Source: Candidatus Sodalis pierantonius str. SOPE
GTDB lineage: Bacteria; Pseudomonadota; Gammaproteobacteria; Enterobacterales; Enterobacteriaceae
Assembly: GCF_000517405.1 (NCBI RefSeq)
Contig: NZ_CP006568.1
Coordinates: 496,001 to 560,000, forward strand
Direction of reading: 5' to 3'
Length of the DNA: 64,000 nt
In this document: piece by piece, positions 27,886 to 36,534 of the stretch
Layout: each line of letters starts with the position of its first letter
Position numbering within the stretch: position 1 is the stretch's first letter
Made by a program: the position numbers and the translations under genes
The notes under the pieces: model-generated
The model's database searches: none
Told to the model about the DNA's origin: nothing
What the model saw: the letters and a program-made list of their open reading frames with translations, nothing else

Positions 27886-28737
27886 AGCGGACCGGCTGCT
27901 GGAACCGGTTCGGCGCCGCATCGAACAGCAGGTGCTGGGCCTGAGCGGCGTCGGTCTGGGCACCGTGGATTTCACGCAGCCCGCCAATGATCCGGGCCTC
28001 TGGCGGGTACACGGCGACTTTACCTCGATGCTGTGCGGCGGCATAAGCGCGCTATTGCTGCAAATGTTGCATCCCTCGGCGCTGGCGGGGTCTGGGATCA
28101 CTCTCATTTTCGCAGCGACATGCTGGGACGGCTGCGGCGCACGGCGCAGTTTATTTCCGTTACCAGCTTCGGCCCCACCGCGGCGGCCGAATGGCTTATC
28201 GCGCGCGTGCGCCAAATCCATTTGCAGGTGAATGGCGTGGATCCTTCAGGTACCGCCTACCGGGTAAGCGATCCGGCCTTGCTCACCTGGGTGCATGTGG
28301 CGGAAGCGCGCAGCTTCCTGGCGGCGCATCTGCGCTTTCGCAATCCCCGCCTGAGCGGCGCCGACCAAGACGCTTACTATCGCCAGGCGATGAAGGTGGC
28401 CTGGGCCCTGGGCGCCCGCGACGTGTCTGCCAGCCGGGCCGAGGTAGAGGCCTATTTGCAGGCGATGCGGCCGCGGCTGGTGTGCGATGACCGCACCCGT
28501 GGGGTGACCCGGCTGCTGCTCTATGCGCCCATGCCGAGCCGATTGGCGCAGCCGGCGGGGTGGCTTTTGATGCGCGCCGGCATTGATCTTTTGCCGGACT
28601 GGGCTATTGACCAGTTGCACCTCGACGGCCCGGCCCTGCGGCGGGTTCTGGTGACCCCGGCGGTACATTCCCTGGCCCGCGTCCTGCGCTGGTCGGTACG
28701 CAGCGGCGCATGGCGCGCCAGCCCGCCTGACGGTTAA
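27845..28737 (+). pseudogene. MpaB/DUF2236-family oxygenase, frameshift
   Basis: Member of the haem-binding oxygenase MpaB family (DUF2236, related to latex-clearing protein); roles in bacteria are mostly unknown. Segments RLLEPVRRRIEQQVLGLSG and CGGISALLLQMLHPSALAG are in one frame. The continuation WDHSHFRSDMLGRLRRTAQF, TWVHVAEARSFLAA and the helical C-terminus to 28737 are in another. One G appears to be missing at about 28092 (GCGGGGTCTGGG). The true start is unclear because the frame runs back into the bglX end. Confidence 0.8.
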
Positions 28738-28835
28738 CGCCGGCTTTCTTGCAAAAAAAGGGCATGGCGGACGGGAATGTCACTTCCTCGCACAGACATT
28801 ATCGTCCCGGGCCGATAAACTAATCACTTCCACGA

Positions 28836-28926
28836 GCCGCGGGCAAAAATAGATGCCCCGGGCGATAACGCGTGCCCACAGGTGAATGGATGCCCGCGGG
28901 CAAACACAGGCCCGCGGGCAAAAATA
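28836..28926. repeat. cluster of short GC-palindromic repeats
   Basis: CCGCGGGCAAAAATA occurs at 28836-28850 and 28912-28926. Between them lies the perfect palindrome TGCCCGCGGGCA (28891-28902), and the related CCCGGGTAAAAATCGG follows at 28951. Spacing is irregular. The cluster fills the gap between the oxygenase remnant and idi; function unknown. Confidence 0.5.
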
Positions 28927-29014
28927 CCGGCTCAAAGGCATAATAGCGCCCCCGGGTAAAAATCGGTGCTTATGGATAAGCACGCCGATACGGGTGGCAC
29001 GCAGCGAGGCGAAT

Positions 29015-29562
29015 ATGGCATTAACGGAAGTCATCCTGGTCGATGAACGGGACCGGGCGGTGGGCACTATGGAAAAACTGCAGACCCACCGTGAAGGCGC
29101 GCTGCACCACGCGGTGACCGTTTACTTGTTTAACCCCGACGGCCAACTGCTGTTGCAGCAGCGCGCGCGGAAGAAATACCACTGCGGCGGTCTTTGGAGC
29201 AACACCTGCTGCGGCCACCCCATGCCGGCGGAAGAGAGCGCTGCCGCCGCCCGCAGCCGTCTGTATGAAGAGATGGGGCTGCGGGTGGCGTTGACGCCGG
29301 TATTGCAATTGCGCTACCGCCTGCCGCTGCCCAATGGGCTGATTGAACACGAATACGGCCATGTGTTTTGTTTTTTGGCGTCACGCCGTTGGCGCCAACG
29401 CCTGATCCCGACGAAGCGATGGCCTGGCGCTGGCAAGCGATGCTGTCGGTGGTGGCGCAACTCGCCAGCGAACCCGAAGTGTTCACGCCCTGGTTCAGAT
29501 TGACCATGGAGAAAATTCCGGCCCAGTACGCCGCGTTTCTACGCGCCCTGCAAGCCAGCTAA
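29015..29562 (+). pseudogene. idi: idi, isopentenyl-diphosphate isomerase type 1, frameshift
   Basis: Nudix-fold enzyme interconverting IPP and DMAPP. The start MALTEVILVDERDRAVGT is followed by GLWSNTCCGHP (catalytic Cys) and the acidic motif RLYEEMGLRV. Within TTTTGTTTTTT near 29370 the frame shifts, leaving HEYGHVFCFL in one frame and FFGVTPLAPTPDPDEAMAWR to the C-terminus at 29562 in the next. The gene is not essential where the MEP pathway makes both isomers, which fits its loss. Confidence 0.88.
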
Positions 29563-29683
29563 TCCGATGCGGCAGAGCCTGTGTGCCAGCGCCTTCGCCG
29601 ACTTTATGCTTTCCTGTCGGTAGGGTTCCGGCAAAGCTGAGCCCGCTTGCCGCCGAGGCCGTCGGCCGCCTCACCGTCAACCC

Positions 29684-30430
29684 GTGCCTGCGGGCGCTGG
29701 GCAACTGTGGCTGCCGCTGGCGCTGTTGCTCGCCAGCGGCCGGCTGGACGAATTGTCGCTGATGAAAGAGTATACCAACCGCGCGCAGGTGTTTCATCAG
29801 GCGTTGGGGGAGCATCTTACGCTGTTATTCGGTACATTAGCCCCGGCGCTGCTTATCGGTATCCCGTTGGGTTTCGTGTGCCACCGCTCGGCCAGGTGGC
29901 GTCCCTCGCTGTTCGCCATGCTAAATATCATCCAGACGCTGCCCGCCATCGCGCTGTTCGGTTTACTGATAGCGCCGCTAAGCGGTTTGGCCACCGCTTG
30001 GCCTTGGCTGCGCGAATTGGGCATCGGCGGGATCGGCTTGGCGCCGGCGTTGATCGCGCTGGTGCTGTATGCGCTGTTGCCGCTAGTACGCAGCGTGCAT
30101 GCCGGTCTGGCACAGGTACCGGATAGCGTGGTTGACGTCGCGCGCGGCATGGGGTTGAGCCGCCGGCAGCTTTTTTGGCGGGTGGAAGTGCCGCTGGCGC
30201 TGCCGGTCATGCTGTCGGGAGTGAGGGTCATCTCCGTGCAAACGGTGGGCATGGGGATGGTTGCGGCGCTTATTGGCGCCGGCGGATTCGGCGCCCTGAT
30301 GTTTCAGGGACTGTTGAGCAGCGCGCTGGAGCTGGTGCTGCTGGGGGTGATCCCGGCTATCGCGCTGGCGCTGTTGGTCGATACCCTGTTTAAAGTGATT
30401 ATCTCGATGTTACAGAAGGTGCGCCTGTGA
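29684..30430 (+). pseudogene. yehY: yehY, osmoprotectant ABC transporter permease, 5' truncated
   Basis: Permease of the YehZYXW (OpuC-like) betaine/osmoprotectant importer. The 248-residue frame covers the conserved C-terminal transport domain (EHLTLLFGTLAPALLIGIPLG, NIIQTLPAIALFGLLIAPL, coupling loop VVDVARGMGLSRRQLFWRVEVPLALP) but lacks the N-terminal membrane region of the 385-residue E. coli protein. Just upstream, AEAVGRLTVNPCLRALG in another frame looks like more of the gene, so a frameshift plus deletion is likely. It is coupled to yehX by overlap. Confidence 0.75.
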
Positions 30431-31315
30431 TTGAATTTCAAGGGGTCAGTAAATTTTTCCACGGCAAGCCGACGGTGGAGGATGTGAGTTTCATGCTGCC
30501 CGCCGGTGACATCACGGTGCTCATCGCCCCCTCCGGATCCGGCAAATCCACCACTCTGAAGATGATAAACCGTCTGATAGAGCATGATACGGGTAACATT
30601 TTGTTTGCCGGCAAGGAGATAGGCCGCTGGCCCGCCGAGCAGCTTCGGCGGCGCATGGGCTACGCGATACAGTCTATCGGGTTATTTCCCCACTGGACCG
30701 TGGAGCAGAATATCGCCACCGTGCCGCAACTGCTGAAATGGCCGCGTCAACGCATTCACCAGCGCGTGGGCGAATTGCTGGCGCTGCTGCATCTCGATCC
30801 GGAGCAGTTTCGTCACCGCTATCCGCACCAGCTTTCCGGAGGCTGCTGATGGACGAGCCGTTCGGCGCGCTCGATCCGGTGACCCGCAGCGCCCTGCAGG
30901 GGGAAATTGCCCGCATCCACCAGATCTCCCGCCGCACCATCGTGCTGGTGATCCACGATATCGATGAGGCGCTGATCCTGGCTGACCGCATCCTGCTGCT
31001 GGACGGCGGGCGGATTGTGCGGCAGGGGACGCCGCAACAAATGCTGTTACGCCCGGCAAGCAGGCTGGTGCGAGATTTCTTCGGCGGCGGCGAGAGGGGG
31101 ATCCGCCTGTTGTCGCTGGGCACCGCCGGTGAGCTTGCCCGTCCGGGGAGTCTCTGCCGGGACCGCCGATTTCGGCCGCGATGTCCCGACGCGCGGCGCT
31201 ATCCGAATTCATCGCCCGCGCAACCGATCGACTCCCGGTGGTGGACGAACAGGGAGGCGCGCTGGGCGTGCTGCACTTCGCCGACCTCTTGCGCCCGCTT
31301 AAGGAAACGGAATGA
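30427..31315 (+). pseudogene. yehX: yehX, osmoprotectant ABC transporter ATPase, broken
   Basis: ATPase of the same importer. Part one is good (Walker A APSGSGKSTT, MGYAIQSIGLFPHWTVEQN) up to YPHQLSGG. About 17 codons, covering the rest of the signature (normally QQQRVGVARAL) and the start of Walker B, are then deleted with a frameshift. LMDEPFGALDPVTRSALQ follows in another frame. A second shift near 31150 moves the C-terminal CBS-like tail (RLPVVDEQGGALGVLHFADL) to a third frame ending at 31315, overlapping the yehW start. Confidence 0.92.
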
Positions 31316-32034
31316 TGACGCGGCGCATTCTGACCGATCCGCTGTTATGGTGTCTGCTGTTGCTGCTGGCGCTGTTGTTTGGCATGCCGCATATGACGCG
31401 GCTCTTCGTGGCGCTCTTCCCCGCGCTCGATCGCCCGGTATACCGGCAGGACAGTTTCGCCTCGCTGGCCTTCGCCCACCTGTGGCTGGTGCTGGTGTCC
31501 AGTATGATTGCCGTGGTTATCGGCGTTGGCGCCGGCATCTGGGTGACGCGGCCGGCGGGCCGGGCGTTTCGCCCGCTGCTGGAAACCGTGGCGGCAGTGG
31601 GGCAAACGTTCCCGCCGGTGCCGGTCATGGGCTTTAGCGCCGAGCCGGCGGTAATCGCGCTGGTCCTCTATGGGCTGCGGCCCATCGTCCAGGCGACGAT
31701 TGCCGGTATTGAGACGGTGCCGGCGTCCTTACATGATATCGCGACCGGGGCGGGCATGAGCCGCGGGCAAATTTTGCGACGGCTGGAACTGCCGCTGGCG
31801 GCGCCCGTTATCATCAGCGGCATTCGGACGTCGGTCATTATCAACATTGGCACTGCCGCGATAGCGTCCACCGTAGGGGTAAAAAGCCTGGGCTCACCGA
31901 TTATTATCGGCTTGAGCGGCTTCAATATCGCCTATGTGCTACAGGGCGCGCTATTGGTGGCGCTGCTGGCGATCATCAGCGATATGCTGTTTGAACGCTG
32001 GCTGCGGGCGCTGGACGTTAGCTATGGACGATGA
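31312..32034 (+). CDS. yehW: YehW, osmoprotectant ABC transporter permease
   Basis: Second permease, 240 residues, open throughout and close to E. coli YehW (243). It has the coupling loop DIATGAGMSRGQILRRLELPLAAPV and the conserved SVIINIGTAAIAST and PIIIGLSGFNIAYV segments. About six residues are missing in frame after VGQTFPPV compared with E. coli, within a transmembrane helix, which may impair folding. Since yehX and yehY are broken and yehZ is absent, the transporter cannot work even if this subunit is made. Confidence 0.85.
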   Translation: MMTRRILTDPLLWCLLLLLALLFGMPHMTRLFVALFPALDRPVYRQDSFASLAFAHLWLVLVSSMIAVVIGVGAGIWVTRPAGRAFRPLLETVAAVGQTFPPVPVMGFSAEPAVIALVLYGLRPIVQATIAGIETVPASLHDIATGAGMSRGQILRRLELPLAAPVIISGIRTSVIINIGTAAIASTVGVKSLGSPIIIGLSGFNIAYVLQGALLVALLAIISDMLFERWLRALDVSYGR

Positions 32035-32122
32035 TGATATAGCCCGCCAGCATGACGCCGCCGATGGCGCCGAGTGAGAGCAAGGAAATCACGCCGAAAA
32101 CGGCGGTTTTGATAAGCTTCAT
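32018..32122 (-). CDS. yohO: YohO-like small membrane protein (34 residues)
   Basis: A 34-residue frame starting MKLIKTAVFGVIS with a single transmembrane helix and the segment GAIGGVMLAGY, matching GGIGGVMLAGY in E. coli YohO (35 residues, recalled). AAGGA lies five bases before the ATG. In E. coli yohO also sits beside yehW, which supports the call. Its 3' end overlaps the convergent yehW by 17 bp. Function unknown; a small inner-membrane protein. Confidence 0.8.
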   Translation of the reverse strand: MKLIKTAVFGVISLLSLGAIGGVMLAGYIIIVHS

Positions 32123-32289
32123 GAGCATCCTTATATGCAGGGCATCAGACATTATAAATATTCGCCGCGGTGATACAAGGTTGACGCTACGGCGCCATCG
32201 CAGCCAGGGCTGAATGATGAGGGTAGAGAGGTTACATTCCCTGGGCGAAAGCAAAGGAGCGGGCGCTTGCCGTTAACAAGGAGCGGCGG

Positions 32290-32566
32290 GTGACGCCGAC
32301 GCCGCTGGCGATCCGTCTAGCGTCGCCGCACAGCGCCGCGGCGCGCAGCCTAATGGATGAACTTTCCGCCGCCTTAAGCGCGCTGACCGGCGACGATGGC
32401 CGCACCTCATTCGATCCGGCGCAGACGTTCGGCGCGGGCGGCTGTTTCGCCATCGCCTACGCCGTGCCCGACGGTACCGCGCTGGGCTGCGGCGCGTTGC
32501 AACCGCTGGCGCCTTAGCGGCACTATCGCGACCGGCCGGCATCGCTCTGTTTGGGAAAAGCCCTGC
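32290..32566 (+). pseudogene. GNAT acetyltransferase remnant
   Basis: The N-terminus (RLASPHSAAARSLMDELSAAL, then FDPAQTFGAGGCFAIAYA and ALGCGALQPL) is that of a small GNAT enzyme. After a TAG at 32515-32517 the frame jumps to RHYRDRPASLCLGKAL, which resembles the family's usual last residues. The whole acetyl-CoA binding core is therefore deleted. The exact 3' limit is approximate because the dinG LexA box begins here. Confidence 0.7.
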
Positions 32567-32578
32567 AGTTTTATACAG
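32563..32578. promoter_or_regulatory. LexA box upstream of dinG
   Basis: CTGCAGTTTTATACAG fits the LexA core CTG-N10-CAG (SOS box; one change from CTGT-N8-ACAG). It lies 67 bp before the dinG start. E. coli dinG is a LexA-regulated gene with a similar box, so SOS control appears retained. Confidence 0.7.
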
Positions 32579-32644
32579 CACAAAGCTGACGCCGCGCCGC
32601 GACTGTGGGACAATGCCGCATTCCCAAGCGATAAGGCCTGAACG

Positions 32645-34777
32645 ATGGCGCTCTCCTTAGCAACCAAAGCGCAAATCCACGATTGGTATAAAGCGCTACA
32701 GCAGCATGTTCCCGATTTCATCCCCCGTGAACCGCAGCGGCAGATGATAGCGGAAGTGGCTCGCGCGCTGGCGGGGGATATCGAACGCCATCTGGTGATC
32801 GAAGCGCCCACCGGCGTCGGCAAAACGCTGTCGTATCTGATTCCGGGCATCGCCATCGGTCGCGCCGAGCAAAAACCGCTGGTGGTGAGCACCGCCAATG
32901 TCGCCCTACAGGATCAAATCTTCAGTAAGGATCTGCCGCTGCTGAGAAAGCTCATACCGGATTTGACCTTTATCGGCGCATTCGGACGTCGGCGCTATGT
33001 CTGCCCGCGCAATCTGGCGGCGGATGGCGTCAGTCAGGGCGATCTGCTGCTATTTCTCGATGACCCGCTGGCCCCCGCCAGCGGCGCCGAACATCAGCAA
33101 TGTGTGGCGCTGCAAACGTCGCTGAATAACGCCAGCTGGGACGGCCTACGCGACCACTATCCCCAGGCCGTGAGCGATCCGCTCTGGGCCAGGCTCAGCA
33201 CCGATAAAGCGAACTGTCTCGGGCGTAATTGCCACTATTTCCGCGACTGTCCGTTTTATCTGGCGCGCAAAGAGATAGAAAACGCCGATGTGGTGGTGGC
33301 CAATCATGCGCTGGTCATGGCGGCGCTGGAAAGCGAGTCGGTGCTGCCGGAGGCGAAAAACATGCTGCTGGTGCTTGATGAAGGCCACCATCTGCCGGAC
33401 GTGGCGCGGGATGCGCTGGAAATGGACGGCGAGATATCCAGCCGCTTTTTTGCTCACCAGCTAGAGCAGTTTCGGCGGCAAACGGCGCTAATCCTGTCCC
33501 AGTTTCGACCCGCGCGCCCGCCGCAGCTCAGTCAGGAGACGCGTCTTCAGGCCCATTGCGACGAGCTGCTGGCGCTTATCGGCCTGTTCGAGCAGCAGGC
33601 CGAGGCTTATTTGCCTCACGACAGCGTGCAGGGTGAGCACCGCTTTGCGCTGGGCGTATTGCCGGCGCCGATGAGCGAGGCGGCGGCGCAACTCTGCAAA
33701 CTGTCGGACAGGCTGCGGATGCTGGCTGAGTTTTTGCTGGCGGACCTGGGCGAAAAAACCGGCAAGCACGATATTGTGCGCCTGCGCCAGGCACTGCTGC
33801 AGACCAGCCGTATTCAGGGATTTTGGGAGGCCACCAGCCGGCTGTGGCGGCTGGCCGCGCTCGAGAAGGCTTCAAATGCGCCGATTTCCAAATGGTTGAC
33901 CCGAAAACAGGGCGACAACGGCGCCCAACTCTTTTTGCACTGCGTCGGCATCCGCGTCAGCGATCAGTTGGAAAAACTGCTGTGGTCAAGGATCCCCCAC
34001 GTGGTCATCACCTCCGCCACGCTGCGGTCCCTCGAAAGTTTCGCGCGTCTTCAGGAGCTGTCCGGCCTGCATGAGCGCAACGGCGATCGCTTCATCACGC
34101 TGGCGTCGCCTTTCGATCACCGCCACCAGGGCCGTCTGGTTATCCCCCGTATGCCGATGGATCCGGTCATGGCGCAGGAAGCGGACCATATCGCCTGGAT
34201 GGCGCGCTATTTTCGCGCCGAATGGGAAAAGGCGTCGCACCGGGGCATGCTGGTACTGTTCGCCAGCCATCGCGCGCTGCGGCTGTTTTTGGACCAGGTG
34301 ACCGATCTGCGCCCGCATTTGCTGGTGCAAGGGGATAAGCCCCGTTACCGTCTGGTGGAGGAACATCGCCGGCGCGTTGACCGCGGGCGGACCAGCGCGC
34401 TTTTGGGGCTGCAATCTTTCGCCGAAGGGTTGGATCTGAAAGGGGAATGGCTCACCCAGGTACATATTCATAAGGTGGCTTTTCCGCCGGTGGACAGTCC
34501 GGTGATATTGACCGAGGGCGAGTGGCTGAAAACTCAGCAGCGCCATCCGTTTGAGGTACAGAGTTTGCCCAGCGCCTCTTTCAATTTGATTCAGCAGGTC
34601 GGCCGTCTTATCCGCAGCCACGACTGTCACGGCGAGGTGATCATCTATGATCGGCGGTTATTGACCAAATCCTATGGCGCTCGTCTGCTGGCGGCGCTGC
34701 CGGTATTTCCTATTGTCCAGCCGGCGCTGGCCCCTGCGGCGGGGGCCAGTGCGCAACCGGCCACGTCGAGCGACTAA
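32645..34777 (+). CDS. dinG: ATP-dependent DNA helicase DinG
   Basis: Superfamily 2 iron-sulfur helicase, 5'-3', that resolves R-loops, D-loops and G-quadruplexes after DNA damage. 710 residues (E. coli 716). Walker A EAPTGVGKT, the four [4Fe-4S] cysteines C120, C191, C196 and C202, the DEGH box (VLDEGHHLPDVARDALEM), and C-terminal helicase motifs VLFASHRALRLFL, GLQSFAEGLDLKG and QQVGRLIRSH are intact. The start MALSLATKAQIHDWYKALQ matches E. coli and follows AAGGCC. Likely functional. Confidence 0.96.
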   Translation: MALSLATKAQIHDWYKALQQHVPDFIPREPQRQMIAEVARALAGDIERHLVIEAPTGVGKTLSYLIPGIAIGRAEQKPLVVSTANVALQDQIFSKDLPLLRKLIPDLTFIGAFGRRRYVCPRNLAADGVSQGDLLLFLDDPLAPASGAEHQQCVALQTSLNNASWDGLRDHYPQAVSDPLWARLSTDKANCLGRNCHYFRDCPFYLARKEIENADVVVANHALVMAALESESVLPEAKNMLLVLDEGHHLPDVARDALEMDGEISSRFFAHQLEQFRRQTALILSQFRPARPPQLSQETRLQAHCDELLALIGLFEQQAEAYLPHDSVQGEHRFALGVLPAPMSEAAAQLCKLSDRLRMLAEFLLADLGEKTGKHDIVRLRQALLQTSRIQGFWEATSRLWRLAALEKASNAPISKWLTRKQGDNGAQLFLHCVGIRVSDQLEKLLWSRIPHVVITSATLRSLESFARLQELSGLHERNGDRFITLASPFDHRHQGRLVIPRMPMDPVMAQEADHIAWMARYFRAEWEKASHRGMLVLFASHRALRLFLDQVTDLRPHLLVQGDKPRYRLVEEHRRRVDRGRTSALLGLQSFAEGLDLKGEWLTQVHIHKVAFPPVDSPVILTEGEWLKTQQRHPFEVQSLPSASFNLIQQVGRLIRSHDCHGEVIIYDRRLLTKSYGARLLAALPVFPIVQPALAPAAGASAQPATSSD

Positions 34778-34873
34778 GAGCCGCAAACGCGCGGCCGGAT
34801 GAATTGTTATTGCCTTAAGAGCAGGATAAAGTCAGTTTTGTAAGGCCTAGGCTTTAGTGTTCAGGAGAGCCAC

Positions 34874-35497
34874 ATGTATATTCCTCCCGCGCTCCGACAG
34901 ACGGATGTCGAGGCGCAGCGCGCCCTTATCGCGGCCCATCCGCTGGCGCAGTTGATAAGCCTCGGCGAACAGGGCTTGCAGGCGGATCCGCTGCCGCTGC
35001 TGCTGGACAGTTATCCCGACGGCGCCTGGCGGCTGCGCGGGCATTTGGCGCGTGCCAATCCTCACGGTAAATCTTTGGCGCGCGATGGCACTTGTCTGGT
35101 GATTTTTCAAGGGGAGGCCGGCTATATTTCTCCCGGCTGGTATGTGGCCAAGGCGGAGCACGGCAAAGTCGTGCCGACCTGGAATTACCAAACGGTGCAT
35201 TGCCACGGCCAGGCGCAGGTGATAAACGACCCGGCATGGCTGATGGCGTTGCTGCGGGTGTTGACCGACAACCAGGAGGCGCGGCGACAGGCGCCCTGGC
35301 GGGTTGAAGATGTCCCCCCCCCGGGCTTTATCGACACCCTGATAGGCGCTATTGTGGGGATTGAAATTCGCGTGACGCGCACCGAGGCAAAATGGAAATT
35401 GAGCCAAAACCGCAGCTGCGCGGACCGCGACGGCGCGATAGCCGGGCTGATGGCCGACGGTAATGGGCCGCTGGCCCGGGAGATGGGGCGCGGTTGA
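34874..35497 (+). CDS. PaiB-type FMN-binding negative transcriptional regulator
   Basis: Split-barrel flavin-binding protein of the PaiB family (207 residues). The N-terminus MYIPPALRQTDVEAQRALIAAHPLAQLIS, the GHLARANPH motif, VIFQGEAGYISPGWY, and VPTWNYQTVHCHG are all diagnostic. PaiB represses sporulation and protease genes in Bacillus; in proteobacteria the role is unclear. A run of nine C at 35314-35322 is a potential slippage site, but the frame is intact here, ending KWKLSQNR plus a tail. Confidence 0.88.
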   Translation: MYIPPALRQTDVEAQRALIAAHPLAQLISLGEQGLQADPLPLLLDSYPDGAWRLRGHLARANPHGKSLARDGTCLVIFQGEAGYISPGWYVAKAEHGKVVPTWNYQTVHCHGQAQVINDPAWLMALLRVLTDNQEARRQAPWRVEDVPPPGFIDTLIGAIVGIEIRVTRTEAKWKLSQNRSCADRDGAIAGLMADGNGPLAREMGRG

Positions 35498-35529
35498 CAG
35501 GCCTCTCCCCTGCCATGAACAGGTGATGA

Positions 35530-36500
35530 ATGGATTACAACAAAATTATTAAAGAGATCGGGCGCGGCAAACATCACGCCCGGGATCTGGACCGCGAAAC
35601 GGCCTATACCCTCTATCGCGCCATGTTGGCCGGCGACGTACCGGAGCTGGGGGCTTTGCTCATCGCCATGCGCATCAAGGCAGAAGCCCCCCGAGGAGTT
35701 GCTCGGTTTTTATCAGGCGATGCAGGAGCAGGTGATGGGGCTACAGGCCCCCGCATCGCTGCCGCCGCCTATCGTCATTCCCAGTTACAACGGCGCGCGT
35801 AAGCAGGCGAATCTGACCCCGCTGCTGGCGCTCGCCCGGCTCGGGTTTCCGGTCGTGGTGCATGGCGTGACCGAGGATCCCGGCCGGGGTGACCAGCGCC
35901 GCTATCTTCCGCGAGCTCGGCGTTCACGGCGTTACCTCGCGCGACGAGGCGCAGGCCGCGCTGGCGCAAGCGCCGCGGGTGCTGTTTATTCCGGTGGAGG
36001 TGCTCTCGCCGTCGTTGACGCGCCAGCTGAAGCTACGCTGGCGGCTGGGGGTGCGCAACAGCGCCCACACGCTGGCGAAACTGGCGACGCCGTTTCCTTC
36101 TCATCCCCATTGGCGGCTGTGCAGCGTTTCCCATCCGGAATACATACCGCGCGTCGCGGGATTTTTCAGCGCTATCAACGCCACTGCCCTGTTGATGAAC
36201 GGCACCGAAGGCGAAAGCTATGCCAATCCCAAGCGCCTCACGCGTATCTATCATGTTCAAGGGGGCGAGCCGCGGCTGCTGCTGGATCCCGCACTCAATG
36301 CGCTGCCGCCGCTGGAAAGCCTGCCGGACAGCCGCGAGGCCGCCGCCACCGCCCGCTGGGTTGAATCCCGTCTGGACGGTCATCGGCCTTTGCCCGAGGC
36401 TATCCGTTTGCAGCTCGGGTGTTGTCTGATCGCCACCGGGCAGAGCGCCGACCTGCCGACGGCGCTCCACGACGTGGATAACCGACTGGCCCGCCGTTGA
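35530..36500 (+). pseudogene. ybiB: ybiB, glycosyltransferase-like DNA-binding protein, two frameshifts
   Basis: YbiB (about 320 residues) resembles anthranilate phosphoribosyltransferase but binds nucleic acid and is LexA-linked in E. coli. The N-terminus MDYNKIIKEIGRGKHHARDL is intact to RIKAE. A shift near 35690 puts MLGFYQAMQEQVMG to VVVHGVTEDP in a second frame. Another shift near 35890 puts FRELGVHGVTSRDEAQAAL to the stop at 36500 in a third, containing LRWRLGVRNSAHTLAKLATPF. It follows dinG in E. coli order. Confidence 0.92.
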
Positions 36501-36534
36501 ATACCCTTTTTGCCGCTAACCGGAAGCACACCAC

